Assembly: GCA_017305925.1 (NCBI GenBank)
Contig: JAFKJW010000055.1
Span: 1-48,254, forward strand
DNA length: 48,254 nt
Source of the DNA: Hyphomicrobiales bacterium
GTDB taxonomy: Bacteria > Pseudomonadota > Alphaproteobacteria > Rhizobiales > Rhizobiaceae
Direction of reading: 5' to 3'
This document shows, piece after piece, positions 17,737 through 27,011 of the stretch (position 1 is the first letter of the stretch; each line of letters begins with the position of its first letter). The notes beneath the pieces are model-generated. The model was not told where the DNA came from. It did no database searches and saw only the letters and a list, made by a program, of their open reading frames with translations. Made by a program: the position numbers and the translations under genes.

Positions 17737-19311
17737 ATGACAGACACGCCCCACCCCGACACGGTCCTGATCGTCGATTTCGGCAGCCAGGTTACGCAGC
17801 TCATCGCCCGCCGGATCCGCGAGGCCGGCGTCTATTGCGAGCTGGTTCCCTTCCAGTCGGCCGAAGAGGCGTTCAGGCGCATGAGGCCGAAGGCGGTGAT
17901 CCTGTCGGGCGGTCCCGCCTCCACCCACGAGGCCGGCAGCCCGCGCGCGCCGCAGATCGTCTTCGAGGCCGGCATTCCGGTGCTCGGCATATGCTACGGC
18001 CAGATGACCATGTGCGTGCAGATGGGCGGGGAAGCGAAGGGCTCGGACCATCGCGAGTTCGGCCGCGCCTTCGTGCAGGTCGAAAAGGACTGCCCGCTAC
18101 TCGACGGCCTGTGGACCGTCGGCCAGCGGCATCAGGTCTGGATGAGCCACGGCGACCGGGTGATCAGCCTTCCGCCGGGCTTCGAGGTCATCGGCCGCTC
18201 CGAGGGCGCGCCTTTCGCGATGTTCGGCAATGTCGCGAAGAAGATGTACGGCGTCATGTTCCACCCGGAGGTGGTGCATACGCCGGACGGGGCGAAGCTC
18301 CTGCGCAATTTCGTCCACAAGGTGGCCGGGATCGAGAGCGACTGGACCATGTCCGCCTATCGCGCGAGCATGGTGGAGCAGATCCGCAGGCAGGTCGGCA
18401 AGGGCAGGGTGATCTGCGCTCTTTCCGGCGGCGTCGATTCGTCCGTCGCGGCCCTGCTGATCCACGAAGCGATCGGTGACCAGCTCACCTGCATCCTGGT
18501 GGACCACGGCCTGATGCGCAAGGACGAGGCGAGCAACGTCGTCGCCATGTTCCGCGAGCACTACAACCTGCCGCTGATCCTGGTCGACGCCTCGGACCGC
18601 TTCATCTCCGCGCTGGAGGGCGAATCCGACCCCGAGAAGAAGCGCAAGACGATCGGCCGCCTGTTCATCGAGGTCTTCGAGGAAGAGGCGGAGAAGCTCG
18701 CCAAGGACGGGGAACGGGCCGACTTCCTCGCGCAGGGCACGCTCTATCCGGACGTCATCGAAAGCGTCTCCTTCTCCGGCGGTCCGTCCGTGACCATCAA
18801 GTCGCACCACAATGTCGGCGGCCTGCCGGAGCGCATGAGGATGCAGCTCGTCGAGCCGCTGCGCGAGCTGTTCAAGGACGAGGTGAGGGCGCTGGGCCGC
18901 GAGCTCGGCCTGCCGGCAAGCTTCATCGGGCGGCACCCGTTCCCCGGCCCCGGCCTCGCCATACGCTGCCCCGGCGGCGTGACGCGCGAAAAGCTCGACA
19001 TCCTGCGCGAGGCCGATGCGATCTATCTCGAGGAGATCCGCAAGGCCGGCCTCTACGACGCCATCTGGCAGGCCTTCGCCGTGCTGTTGCCGGTGCAGAC
19101 GGTGGGCGTCATGGGCGACGGCCGCACCTACGAATATGTCTGCGCGCTGCGCGCCGTGACCTCGGTCGACGGCATGACGGCGGATTTCTACCACTACGAC
19201 ATGGGCTTCCTCGGCGCGACCGCGACCCGCATCATCAACGAGGTAAAGGGCATCAACCGCGTCGTCTACGACGTCACCTCGAAACCGCCCGGCACGATCG
19301 AGTGGGAGTGA
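17737..19311 (+). CDS. guaA: GMP synthase (glutamine-hydrolysing)
   Basis: The 524-residue product aminates XMP to GMP, the step after GuaB. The N-terminal glutaminase domain has [16 protein letters not shown] with nucleophile Cys86 and [12 protein letters not shown] with its catalytic His-x-Glu. The ATP-pyrophosphatase domain has the P-loop [15 protein letters not shown], and the dimer domain has [14 protein letters not shown], ending IEWE. The gene is intact. Its last codons form the integration site of the island that follows, and the island keeps the gene's sense. Confidence 0.97.
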   Translation: MTDTPHPDTVLIVDFGSQVTQLIARRIREAGVYCELVPFQSAEEAFRRMRPKAVILSGGPASTHEAGSPRAPQIVFEAGIPVLGICYGQMTMCVQMGGEAKGSDHREFGRAFVQVEKDCPLLDGLWTVGQRHQVWMSHGDRVISLPPGFEVIGRSEGAPFAMFGNVAKKMYGVMFHPEVVHTPDGAKLLRNFVHKVAGIESDWTMSAYRASMVEQIRRQVGKGRVICALSGGVDSSVAALLIHEAIGDQLTCILVDHGLMRKDEASNVVAMFREHYNLPLILVDASDRFISALEGESDPEKKRKTIGRLFIEVFEEEAEKLAKDGERADFLAQGTLYPDVIESVSFSGGPSVTIKSHHNVGGLPERMRMQLVEPLRELFKDEVRALGRELGLPASFIGRHPFPGPGLAIRCPGGVTREKLDILREADAIYLEEIRKAGLYDAIWQAFAVLLPVQTVGVMGDGRTYEYVCALRAVTSVDGMTADFYHYDMGFLGATATRIINEVKGINRVVYDVTSKPPGTIEWE

Positions 19312-19312
19312 A
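19297..19312. other. attL of the island, within the guaA 3' end
   Basis: ATCGAGTGGGAGTGAA, covering the final codons and stop of guaA, recurs at 39632-39647 with one difference (G to A in the last Glu codon, silent). The pair bounds an integrase-bearing segment of about 20.3 kb, as expected for core attachment sequences. GMP-synthase genes are a known integration hotspot for genomic islands. Confidence 0.85.
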
Positions 19313-19427
19313 TTAAGGTCGTTTCAGACCATCTCGCTCCGTGCCGAAAATCGCACCAACTCTTTGACTGACAAGGATTTTTCTTCCTACCCCGTATCAC
19401 TGCATGTCACCCCAGCCGAGCCACTTT

Positions 19428-19505
19428 GTTGGTACCGATGTTGGTATGGCGCAGGATGGTCAAGAAACGGGCTTCCGGTACCAACACCCCCCGTTGTTGG
19501 TATCC
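19428..19505. repeat. Cluster of GTTGGTA repeats beside attL (candidate arm sites)
   Basis: GTTGGTACC at 19428-19436, GTTGGTATGG at 19440-19449, the inverted GGTACCAAC at 19477-19485 and GTTGGTATCC at 19496-19505 lie between attL and the integrase gene. GTTGGTATGG recurs exactly near the other end of the island (39564-39573). This fits arm-type binding sites for the integrase or its excision factor. Function inferred from place and repetition. Confidence 0.6.
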
Positions 19506-19532
19506 GTTTGCCCCCAGACCGGATGCGGATTT

Positions 19533-20882
19533 ATGGGCGAACTCACTGATAAAGAACTGAAAAATCTGAAACCGAGGGCCAAGCTCTACAAGGTGACGGA
19601 CCGCGACGGGATGTACGCGGCCGTCACCCCAACCGGGGTCGTTTCGTTCCGGTATCAGTACCGGGTGAACGGGCGGCAGGAGGTCTTGACCATCGGCAGG
19701 TATAGCGCCGAGGCGGCGCGCAAGCTGACACGGGCTCCCGACGCGCTGGAATACGGAATGGACGTGTCGCTTGCGGAGGCGAGGACGCTGCTGGCTCGGG
19801 CTCGGCGTCAGGTCGAGCGGGGAGAGTCGCCGTCGAAAGCCAAGGTGGAAAAGCGCACCGCGTCAGCCGCAGCGCTGACGTTCGGCGGATGGGCGGAAGC
19901 CTACTTCAAGCACAAAGCCGATCCCAAGTCGGGGGCCGAAAGACTGGCCGACAGCACCTTGGCGATGCGCCGATCAGTCTATGATCGCGCTATCGCGGGA
20001 GAGTTGTCGAAGCTCAAGCTGGGGGAGGTGACGCCGCAACGCCTCAAACGTCTGTGCGACGAGGTTAAGGAGAAGCGCGGGCCGGCCGTCGCCGTACATG
20101 TCCGCGAGGTCGTGTTGCTGGTGTTCCGCCACGCCCAGGGATGCGGGCTGGATGTGAGCAACCCCGCCGAGTCGATCCGCACAAGCGCCATCGCCACCTT
20201 CGAGCCGCGCGAGCGCGCCCTGTCCCCGTCTGAGGTCCGCGCGGTCCTGACTGCGTTGGATCATGTGGCGGCGGCTCCCACGCTACGTTCGGCGGTGAAG
20301 TTTGTCCTGCTGACCGGCGTCCGTAAGTCGGAGTTCATCGACGCCACATGGAAGGAAATCGACTTCGCCGCCGCGCGCTGGACGATTCCAGCGGAGCGCA
20401 TGAAGGCCGGCAAGGCGCATGTCGTCCCGCTGAGCGATCAGGCGCTCGACATTCTGACGGCATTCCGCACCATGTTCGGTGCCAGCCGATACCTGCATCC
20501 CGGCCGGTACGATGGCGATACGCCGATCAGCAACGCCACGCTCAACCGTGTAATCGACACGGCCGTAGAACGCATCCGGGAGACTGATCCTGACTTTCAA
20601 AGCTTTGGTGTTCACGACCTGCGCCGCACGTTTTCGACCGGCCTAAATCGCGCCAAGTTCGATGATCGTTGGATCGAGATGAGCTTGGCCCACGCGCCTC
20701 GGAACCGGATCGCGGCGATTTACAATGTGAACCGCTACCTCGCCGAGCGGAAAATCATGCTTCAGTGCTGGGCTGACATGCTCGATGCTTGGGTGAAGGG
20801 CGAATCCGCGAGGGAGTTGATCGCCGACGCGAAGCGACGTGCCGCCGAAGTCCATGATGACGAACTGGACGACGATCTCTGA
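19533..20882 (+). CDS. Tyrosine recombinase (P4-type integrase) of the guaA island
   Basis: The 449-residue product has a DUF4102-like N-terminal arm-binding domain (LTDKELKNLKPRAKLYKV and the three-stranded FRYQYRVNGRQEVLTIGRYS), a core-binding helical domain (about 130-240) and a catalytic domain with the Arg in LTGVRKSEFIDATWKEID, HDLRRTFSTGL (H-x-x-R) and the Tyr near AAIYNVNRYLAERK. It would integrate and excise the island at the guaA end. The ATG at 19533 is chosen because it begins the family's usual opening; a frame from 19404 runs through the repeats and is unlikely. It points away from guaA. Confidence 0.93.
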   Translation: MGELTDKELKNLKPRAKLYKVTDRDGMYAAVTPTGVVSFRYQYRVNGRQEVLTIGRYSAEAARKLTRAPDALEYGMDVSLAEARTLLARARRQVERGESPSKAKVEKRTASAAALTFGGWAEAYFKHKADPKSGAERLADSTLAMRRSVYDRAIAGELSKLKLGEVTPQRLKRLCDEVKEKRGPAVAVHVREVVLLVFRHAQGCGLDVSNPAESIRTSAIATFEPRERALSPSEVRAVLTALDHVAAAPTLRSAVKFVLLTGVRKSEFIDATWKEIDFAAARWTIPAERMKAGKAHVVPLSDQALDILTAFRTMFGASRYLHPGRYDGDTPISNATLNRVIDTAVERIRETDPDFQSFGVHDLRRTFSTGLNRAKFDDRWIEMSLAHAPRNRIAAIYNVNRYLAERKIMLQCWADMLDAWVKGESARELIADAKRRAAEVHDDELDDDL

Positions 20883-20883
20883 A

Positions 20884-21114
20884 CTACATGCGGCCCGCGT
20901 CCATTCTGTCAGTCGTTGTTATTGGTGGCCGCCAGCCGGCGGGATCGGCGATCCAGCGGTCGATGTCGGATTCATGCCATCCCGCGCCGTTGGTGCTGAT
21001 CCTGAGCTGGGGCGGGAACGTGCCTTCCGCGATCTTGCGGTAGATGGTGGACCGGGACAGGCCGGTGCGGGCGAGAACGGTTTTCAGGCGGACGATACGG
21101 TCTGGTTCACGCAT
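20884..21114 (-). CDS. AlpA-family regulator (excisionase-like)
   Basis: The 76-residue product is a small winged/MerR-like DNA-binding protein of the AlpA type: VLARTGLSRSTIYRKIAEG is the helix-turn-helix, followed by FPPQLRIS and the GWHESDIDRWI helix. In P4-like islands such proteins switch on the integrase or help excision. It converges on the integrase gene with one base between their stops, so it can act as a directionality factor; this is inference from family and position. Confidence 0.85.
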   Translation of the reverse strand: MREPDRIVRLKTVLARTGLSRSTIYRKIAEGTFPPQLRISTNGAGWHESDIDRWIADPAGWRPPITTTDRMDAGRM

Positions 21115-21243
21115 GGTTGCGCTGCCTCCTGCTGGCTGTTTCTGGTTGCTGCTGAACCAGACAGGGCGGGGATTTATCGTTGCGCAAGGGCGTTTTGGGC
21201 GTCGTCGGACTATCGACGGCGAACGGCGGCGAATAGGACGGGT

Positions 21244-24201
21244 CTAGAGTCCGATGCCCCGGCCTCTGCCGAGGTTGGGGCCGTGGGTGAAGGCCAGCTC
21301 CCGGCCAATGCTGCGGCCCGATTCGATCCCGGCCCCGATGCCGAGTTGCTGCTTGCGGTTGGCAAGCAGGGATTCAAGTTGCGGATCACGTTGCAGGCTG
21401 TTCGCCATGTCGCCCATCGCCGAGCGTGTGGATTTGTAGCCGGCCATGTCGCCCGCCTGATACTGACGCTGACTGGTCTGCTCGAGCTTTTGCCAGCGTT
21501 CCACGAAGCGATCCGCGCGGCGTTGCGGATCGGTGCGAAGTTCGGTTTCCAGTTGCAGAGCGCGGATAGCCCGCCGCGCATTGCCCGAAGCTGCTTCCGT
21601 CGCAAGCTCCGGGTTCTTCTTGTAGGCGGCTTCGGCATCGTGCGAGCCATAGGGCCGGACTTCTTCGAAGACCTTGCGGGCATCGTGCAGTTCCTGCACC
21701 TGTTTCGGGCTGGCCCTGCCATCCTGTTCCTGCGCCGCGAAGATTGCATCCACGGCGCGGGCATGGCGAACAAGCGCCCGGCCACGGGCGCGGCGCAACG
21801 CTTCCTCCGGTTCCTCGGTCTGCCTCTCTGCCGTCCGCTTCCCGGTGCTTTCCCGTTCCGACCGCTGCACGGCGTCTGAACCAGGCGTACCGTCCGCCGG
21901 CAAGCGCAACCCGTCGAACATGCCGCGCACCTTCTCCGGCACCTTGCGCACGATCTCGGCGACACGCTCGCGGAAGGTGATGCCGCGCCGCTCGGCGTAG
22001 CTCTGTGCCGGCTCGTAATCCGCCGCCATGTCCTTGGCGCGGTCGCGCGACAGGGTGCGTGCGAGCCGGTTCTGATCGGCGAAGTCGTCTCGGCCGTAAT
22101 GCAGGTCCATGCCGGCACGGTGCCGCGACAGCGCGACATAGCTGCCGTGGGCGTCCATGCCCGGCGTTGCGAGAACATGGGCGCGGTCCACCGTCATGCC
22201 CTGCGCCTTGTGGATGGTCGCGGCATAGCCGTGGTCGATCCGATTGTAGTCTTTCAGGTCGAAAGCGATGGACCGGCCATTGTCGGTCTGCACGGTCATG
22301 CTTTGCGTGCTTACCTGTTCGATAGTGCCGAGCGTGCCGTTCTTCACGCCAAGGCCGCGCTCGTTTTGCAGGAACATGACGCGATCCCCGCTGGCGAAGT
22401 TTCTTTCTCCGCGCTCGACGGTGACGCGCACATCCTCGCTAAGATCGCCAGCCTCCCGCATCCTGTCGCGGGCGGCTTCATTGAGTTCGCGCACCTCGGC
22501 ATTGGTGTGGGTGAGGATGATGCGGCTGCCGTCCGGCGCTGCCTGCCGGTCGCGGTCCCAGCGGTCGATCAGATCTTCGCGCGCCTGTTCCCGCGATTGG
22601 GCTTCATGCACCATGTCGTGCGCGTCATAGGCACGAATGGCATTGCCGGTCCTGCCGGTCGCCAGATCGCGCGTGGCGTCGCGCTGCCAGTCCTCGCGCT
22701 GGCGACGGACCTCGTGAATCTCGACGCCGCCATGATGCTCATGGATCGAACGGAACGCCGCGCCTGCTTCGATGGATTGGAGCTGCTGCGGATCGCCGAC
22801 CAACACAACCTTTGCGCCCGCTTCTTGCGCTTGGGACAGCACGCGCTCCAACTGCCGCGTGCCGACCATGCCCGCCTCGTCGATGACAAGCACATCGCGC
22901 GCTGTGAGCATGTCCCGGCCGTTCTGCCAGCCATGTTCCATGCTGGCGATGGTGCGGGACGAAATGCCCGATCCGCTTTCCAGATTCTCGGCGGCGATGC
23001 CGGACAGGGCAACGCCACGAACCTCGTAGCCCGACGCTTCCCATGCCTCGCGCGCCACGCCGAGCATGGCGCTCTTTCCCGTCCCCGCATAACCGACGAC
23101 AATGCCAAGGTCGCGTCCATCGGTGACATGCGCCAGCGCGTCGGCCTGCTCGCTGGAAAGGACAAGGCCGCGCGCTTCGGAGCGGACCAAAGCGGCTTCG
23201 CGGTTCTTATCGCTGACCTCATGGCGCTCGCATTCGGCCATCAATTCCGCCGCGCTGTGCAGGCGCTGTTCGGCTTCGATCATGTCGCGCGTCGTGAAGC
23301 GATCCTCGCCGCGTCCGTCCTTGCCAAGCTCGACCAAATCGGGCGCGTTGCGCATCGCGCCCATGACCTCGTTGAACTGGTCGATGCCGTCGCTGTGCCG
23401 GTGCGCAAACTTCGCCATGTCGTGGCGCGTGAAGGTCGATTGCTGCTGCGTGATCGCGTCCAGAGCCACCGATGGGTCGGCAATGATGCGCGCGCCGTTG
23501 TTGCGCGCGATCTCGCGGTGCATGTTCGCGCGGTCGGCGGTTTTAATGCCTTCGCCCTCGATCCGCTGCGCTGGCGCGCCGATCTGTGTCTGCGGCTCAA
23601 GGTCGACCCCCTGCGCCTCAAGGCTGCGATGGTCAATGCGGGCGTCGATATCGAGTTCGGCAAGGCGCTCGTTGACGTGTTCGGCCCAGCGTTCCCGCCA
23701 CCGCTCGACCATCTCCGTGCGGTTCCAGTCGCGCACCTTATGGCCGAACCCGTTCTCGTCCACGCTGCGCATGGTGAGCATGACATGGGCATGGGGTTTT
23801 GGGCTGCCGTCCTCGGCAAAATCCCAATGCACGTTCAGATCGGCGATCATGCCCTGATCGACAAATTCGGCCTGTGCGAAATCGCGGGCAAGCTTGATGC
23901 CTTGCGCCTGCGTCATCTCGCGCGGAATGGCAAACTCCACCTCGCGGACAAGCTGCGCATCCTTGCGAACCTCGAACGCCTCCACATCGTTCCAGAGCCG
24001 TTCGCGGTCTTCCCACACATCAGGCGCATGGTCGGGTAGCAGCACCTCGGAATGGATGACGCCGCGCTTGGCGGTAAAGTCCTGATCGCGGCCGAGTCGC
24101 TCGTCGCGCAGCCGCGAAGCCGAGCGGTAGGCGGCGGAGGCCACCGCGCTCTGGCCCGCCTTGCGGGAAATGACCTTGACGTGAAGATGATAGATCGCCA
24201 T
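21244..24201 (-). CDS. traA: Conjugative relaxase-helicase TraA (MOBQ, Ti type)
   Basis: The 985-residue product nicks oriT and leads the strand into the recipient. The N-terminal MobA/MobL relaxase has Tyr25 in SAAYRSASRL and the histidine cluster HWDFAEDGSPKPHAHVMLT. The middle is a RecD-like helicase with Walker A GYAGTGKSAML (K376), DVLVIDEAGMVGTRQLERVL and the closing TIHKAQGMTVDRAHV and YVALSRHRAGMDLHYG. A coiled, charged C-terminal part (about 760-985) follows. The ATG at 24201 gives the family start MAIYHLHVKVISRKAGQS; the frame is open for 45 codons upstream, but that part would cross oriT. Confidence 0.95.
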   Translation of the reverse strand: MAIYHLHVKVISRKAGQSAVASAAYRSASRLRDERLGRDQDFTAKRGVIHSEVLLPDHAPDVWEDRERLWNDVEAFEVRKDAQLVREVEFAIPREMTQAQGIKLARDFAQAEFVDQGMIADLNVHWDFAEDGSPKPHAHVMLTMRSVDENGFGHKVRDWNRTEMVERWRERWAEHVNERLAELDIDARIDHRSLEAQGVDLEPQTQIGAPAQRIEGEGIKTADRANMHREIARNNGARIIADPSVALDAITQQQSTFTRHDMAKFAHRHSDGIDQFNEVMGAMRNAPDLVELGKDGRGEDRFTTRDMIEAEQRLHSAAELMAECERHEVSDKNREAALVRSEARGLVLSSEQADALAHVTDGRDLGIVVGYAGTGKSAMLGVAREAWEASGYEVRGVALSGIAAENLESGSGISSRTIASMEHGWQNGRDMLTARDVLVIDEAGMVGTRQLERVLSQAQEAGAKVVLVGDPQQLQSIEAGAAFRSIHEHHGGVEIHEVRRQREDWQRDATRDLATGRTGNAIRAYDAHDMVHEAQSREQAREDLIDRWDRDRQAAPDGSRIILTHTNAEVRELNEAARDRMREAGDLSEDVRVTVERGERNFASGDRVMFLQNERGLGVKNGTLGTIEQVSTQSMTVQTDNGRSIAFDLKDYNRIDHGYAATIHKAQGMTVDRAHVLATPGMDAHGSYVALSRHRAGMDLHYGRDDFADQNRLARTLSRDRAKDMAADYEPAQSYAERRGITFRERVAEIVRKVPEKVRGMFDGLRLPADGTPGSDAVQRSERESTGKRTAERQTEEPEEALRRARGRALVRHARAVDAIFAAQEQDGRASPKQVQELHDARKVFEEVRPYGSHDAEAAYKKNPELATEAASGNARRAIRALQLETELRTDPQRRADRFVERWQKLEQTSQRQYQAGDMAGYKSTRSAMGDMANSLQRDPQLESLLANRKQQLGIGAGIESGRSIGRELAFTHGPNLGRGRGIGL

Positions 24202-24231
24202 CGCGATCAAACCATCTACACGCTCAAGCGC

Positions 24232-24272
24232 ACGTCGGAACGACGTATAAGCGCGCCCTCGAAATGAATTTC
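24232..24272. other. oriT: Origin of transfer (oriT), Ti/RSF1010-like
   Basis: In the gap between traA and the divergent traC lies ACGTCG-GAA-CGACGT (24232-24246), an inverted repeat, followed at once by ATAAGCGCGCCCT (24247-24259), close to the nick regions of Q-type/Ti plasmid origins, which end in GCGCCCT. A second small inverted repeat GAAAT-GA-ATTTC follows (24261-24272). In Ti and rhizobial plasmids oriT lies in exactly this place. The nick position is not proven here. Confidence 0.8.
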
Positions 24273-24371
24273 TCGGGACTGCCCGCGCCGTTCCAGACCG
24301 TCCCGACGACATTACAGCAATCGGCCACGCGCTCAACTATCATCGCTCCATAACAACTTATGGAGACGACG

Positions 24372-24699
24372 ATGCGAAAACCACGGGATTACGACGCTGA
24401 ACTGAAGGCACTGGAAGACAAGGCGCGAGAACTGAAAATGCGCAAGGTGCAGCAACTTGGCGAACTGGTCATCGCCACCGGGGGCCGACACGCTCACGCC
24501 CGATGAACTGGCGGGCGCGTTGATCGTGCTGACCGAAACGAAGGACGCTGGAAAGCGGGAGGCATGGGCGAAGCGCGGCGCTGCGTTCTTTCAGGGACGG
24601 GCGCGACGATCTGCACAAGCGCCTGACCGCAACGCTGGCGGCGCTCCGGTGCAACCGGGCGGCGCGCAATCGGCATCAGGCGGCGCGGGCGCGGCATGA
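24372..24699 (+). pseudogene. traC: Conjugal transfer protein TraC, frameshifted
   Basis: The start MRKPRDYDAELKALEDKARE and the later part ADTLTPDELAGALIVLTETK, then AWAKRGAAFFQGRAR, both match the Ti-type TraC family but lie in different frames. They join if the run of five G at 24480-24484 is read as four, giving about 108 residues. As written, translation stops after 44 residues. The ATG at 24372 follows GGAG. TraC is an accessory of DNA processing in Ti-like transfer. It may be a decayed gene or carry a sequencing error at the homopolymer. The stop lies two bases before traD. Confidence 0.75.
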
Positions 24700-24700
24700 T

Positions 24701-24945
24701 ATGCGAAGCTGGCAGGTCGAACGCCGCAAGCGTACGCGGCATCTGATCGAACTCGGCGGCCTCGTCGTCAAGGCGGGCATCGTGGACCTGACCGGCGACG
24801 ACCGCGCCACCATCTACGGAGCGCTGCTCTGGATCGCCGGCAAGCTCCAGAGCGAACAGGGTGGACATGCCGTGCGCTCTGGACCGGAAAGGGGAAAGCG
24901 GCGTTCGTGTTAGAGCGCAAAGGTGAAAACCATGCCGTTACGTAA
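24701..24945 (+). pseudogene. traD: Conjugal transfer protein TraD, frameshifted near its end
   Basis: The frame begins MRSWQVERRKRTRHLIELGG and continues VKAGIVDLTGDDRATIYGAL, closely like the 71-residue TraD of Ti plasmids. After LQSEQGG the family expects ALWTGKGKAAF, which is present but one frame off; one missing C near 24868-24871 explains it. Unshifted, the frame ends at 24913; restored, at 24945 after 81 residues. The coupling protein gene traG that normally follows is absent: 24946-25073 holds no recognisable gene. Both tra genes beside oriT thus look decayed. Confidence 0.7.
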
Positions 24946-25073
24946 GCCTAACAGGATCGGGCGTGACCGATGGCGGGCGGCGCGGAGACCTCAAATATCG
25001 CAGTGTCGCCCGCCATCGCGCGGCAACGCCGCGCAAAGACAGTTCGCATTGTTCTGAGATGGGTTGCCCGCAA

Positions 25074-25550
25074 CTATTCCGGCTTCGCTACCGCCACGAT
25101 TTCGGAAGAGTTGTCCAGCACCACGCCATCGGCGCGCATGAGGCGGGTGACGACCTCTTGGCCATCCGCAGTTTGCAAGCGCAATCGCGAAGGACCGCCG
25201 GGCAGATGGGCTTCCGACCACTCGCGCAAAGCGACCAGTGCCGGCGTGAGCGCGCGGCCTTTCTCCGTCAGCACATAGCCATTGCGCTGCCGGCGGCCCG
25301 GCTCCCGATAGGGTCGCTGTTCGAGGATGCCTTCCGCGACCAGCTTTGACAGCCGCTCCGCGAGCACCGAGCGCGGAATGCCGAGATCGTCGTGCATCGC
25401 GTCGAACCGCTCCACCCCACACAAGGCTTCCCGAAGGATCAGCAGCGTCCAGCCGTCGCCGATGGCACGGATGGCTCGCGCGAGCGCGCATTCTGGGAGT
25501 GGCACAGGGACTTGGTGGGAGGAAACGATCTTGGAGGCGGATTCAGTCAT
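25074..25550 (-). CDS. HxlR-family transcriptional regulator
   Basis: The 158-residue product is a winged-helix regulator. HxlR features are a Cys near the start (PLPECALARAIRAIGDGW), the LLILREALCGVERFDAM helix, the IPRSVLAERLSKLVAEGILE recognition unit and the wing before GYVLTEKGRALTPALVAL. Many HxlR proteins sense electrophiles or aldehydes through that Cys and control a neighbouring gene. The ATG at 25550 is chosen; a longer frame to 25682 would run through the inverted repeat and the exporter gene. It is divergent from the exporter, sharing the palindrome at 25574. Confidence 0.9.
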   Translation of the reverse strand: MTESASKIVSSHQVPVPLPECALARAIRAIGDGWTLLILREALCGVERFDAMHDDLGIPRSVLAERLSKLVAEGILEQRPYREPGRRQRNGYVLTEKGRALTPALVALREWSEAHLPGGPSRLRLQTADGQEVVTRLMRADGVVLDNSSEIVAVAKPE

Positions 25551-25573
25551 GCGGTCAGCATAACAGAGTTTGA

Positions 25574-25609
25574 TTTTCATACCCAGAGCAGATAACTTGG
25601 GTATGAAAA
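25574..25609. promoter_or_regulatory. Perfect 12-bp inverted repeat between HxlR and exporter genes
   Basis: TTTTCATACCCA (25574-25585) and TGGGTATGAAAA (25598-25609) are exact inverted copies separated by 12 bases. They lie 24 bases upstream of the HxlR start and 17 before the exporter start, in an AT-rich region. This is the expected form and place of an operator for the dimeric HxlR protein controlling both genes. Confidence 0.75.
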
Positions 25610-25625
25610 ATGGACTCAGGTGACA

Positions 25626-26960
25626 ATGTCGCAGCCGATTATCACGCCGGAGCTGATCGACCATCATCGCCGCCGCGCGCACCGGAGCCGAAACGTAGCG
25701 ATGCGCCGCACGATTGCTTGTGGCCTTCGTTCCCTTTGGAACCTGTTATCCACGCCCTCGCGGTCCAGCGCCGACAGACTGACCAGCCCTGAACCGGAGC
25801 ACTCCCGCCGCGATGTTGCGGTTGTTGCGGCGCTGGCGCTTGCGCCTGCAATCGGCCTCGGCATCGCACGTTTCGCCTATGCGCTGGTCCTGCCCGACAT
25901 GCGCGCCGATCTTGGCTGGTCCTATGCGGATGCGGGCTGGATGAACACCACCAATGCCGCCGGCTATTTGCTCGGCGCTTTGGTCGCCGCGCGGGCAATC
26001 GCGTCGGTGGGCGCATATCGTGTGATGGTGGCCGGTGCATGGGCCTGTGTCGTGGCGCTCATGCTCTGCGCCCTGTTCCGTCACGCCATGCCGCTCAACG
26101 CCGCCAGAATGCTGGCCGGACTCGGTGGCGGCTTCGCCTTCGTGTCGGGTGGTGTGCTCGCGGCCGGCGTGGCGCAGCGCAACCCGGAGCGCGCCGCCTT
26201 CCTGCTCGGCCTGTTCTATGCGGGACCGGGCCTTGGCATTCTGCTGTCCGGCGTCGCGGTTCCGTTCACGCTCGAACGTTTCGGCGCGGGATCGTGGAGC
26301 ACGGCATGGGCCGCGCTCGCGGTCCTTTCCCTGCCGCTGGCTGTCGGCCTGCAACTGGCGCGGGGTGAAAGCACCGCCGCGCCGCTATCTGCGCAGGCGA
26401 GTCCCCCTTACGCGGATATGCGCTGGCTTCTCTGCGGCTATCTGTTCTTTGGCGCGGGTTATATCGCCTACATGACCTTCATGATCGCCTGGGTTCAAGG
26501 CAGCGGCGGCGGGGTCGGTTTCCAGGCTGTGTTTTGGGCGATTATCGGACTGGCGACGATGGCCTCGCCGTGGCTGTGGACGGTGATCCTCAAGCGGCTT
26601 CTGCATGGGCACGCCTTTGAGATCCTGACCAGCATCACCGCTATCGGGGCCGTGCTGCCGCTTATATCCAACACGGTGCCGATGCTGCTCGCATCGGCGG
26701 CATTGTTCGGAAGCGCGTTCTTCGCGGTGGTGGCCGCGACGACCGCATTCGTGAGACGCAACTTCCCGCAAGCGCAATGGGCGTCCGCCATCGGCATTCT
26801 CACCGTCGTCTTCGGGATCGGCCAGATGCTCGGGCCGGTTGCTATCGGCTTCGTCAACGATGTGATGCAGAACCTCGAAAGCGGTCTGTGGGCGTCCGTG
26901 GTGCTACTGTTTATCGCCGCAACGCTTGGTGCATTTCAACGTGACGGGAAATCACCGTGA
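25626..26960 (+). CDS. YbfB/YjiJ-type MFS transporter
   Basis: The 444-residue product has about 12 membrane segments. The YbfB/YjiJ branch is shown by GIGIARFAYALVLPDMR-like residues (here IGLGIARFAYALVLPDM), GWSYADAGWMNTTNAAGYLL and LAGLGGGFAFVSGGV. Substrate unknown; regulation by HxlR suggests export of a toxic or reactive compound. The first 60 residues, including TPELIDHHRRRAHRSRNVAM, are a soluble head not usual in the family and may be a fused small ORF. Starts at GTG 25620 or ATG 25626 are equal; ATG is taken. Confidence 0.85.
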   Translation: MSQPIITPELIDHHRRRAHRSRNVAMRRTIACGLRSLWNLLSTPSRSSADRLTSPEPEHSRRDVAVVAALALAPAIGLGIARFAYALVLPDMRADLGWSYADAGWMNTTNAAGYLLGALVAARAIASVGAYRVMVAGAWACVVALMLCALFRHAMPLNAARMLAGLGGGFAFVSGGVLAAGVAQRNPERAAFLLGLFYAGPGLGILLSGVAVPFTLERFGAGSWSTAWAALAVLSLPLAVGLQLARGESTAAPLSAQASPPYADMRWLLCGYLFFGAGYIAYMTFMIAWVQGSGGGVGFQAVFWAIIGLATMASPWLWTVILKRLLHGHAFEILTSITAIGAVLPLISNTVPMLLASAALFGSAFFAVVAATTAFVRRNFPQAQWASAIGILTVVFGIGQMLGPVAIGFVNDVMQNLESGLWASVVLLFIAATLGAFQRDGKSP

Positions 26961-27011
26961 TTGGCGGGAACGATGCGGAGGCGACAACTCAATAGTGCGT
27001 CCATCAGTGTA

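Noticed and set aside
22099-24039. A 646-codon open frame on the plus strand opposite traA
   Set aside because: It is the complement of a clear relaxase-helicase with all motifs; high GC with few stops creates long mirror frames. No ribosome site or family pattern.
24202-24336. traA start further upstream at 24336
   Set aside because: The extra residues are not like the family and would be encoded by the oriT sequence; the family opening begins at 24201.
24946-25073. A traG remnant after traD
   Set aside because: traG normally follows traD, but no frame in this short gap gives recognisable TraG residues.
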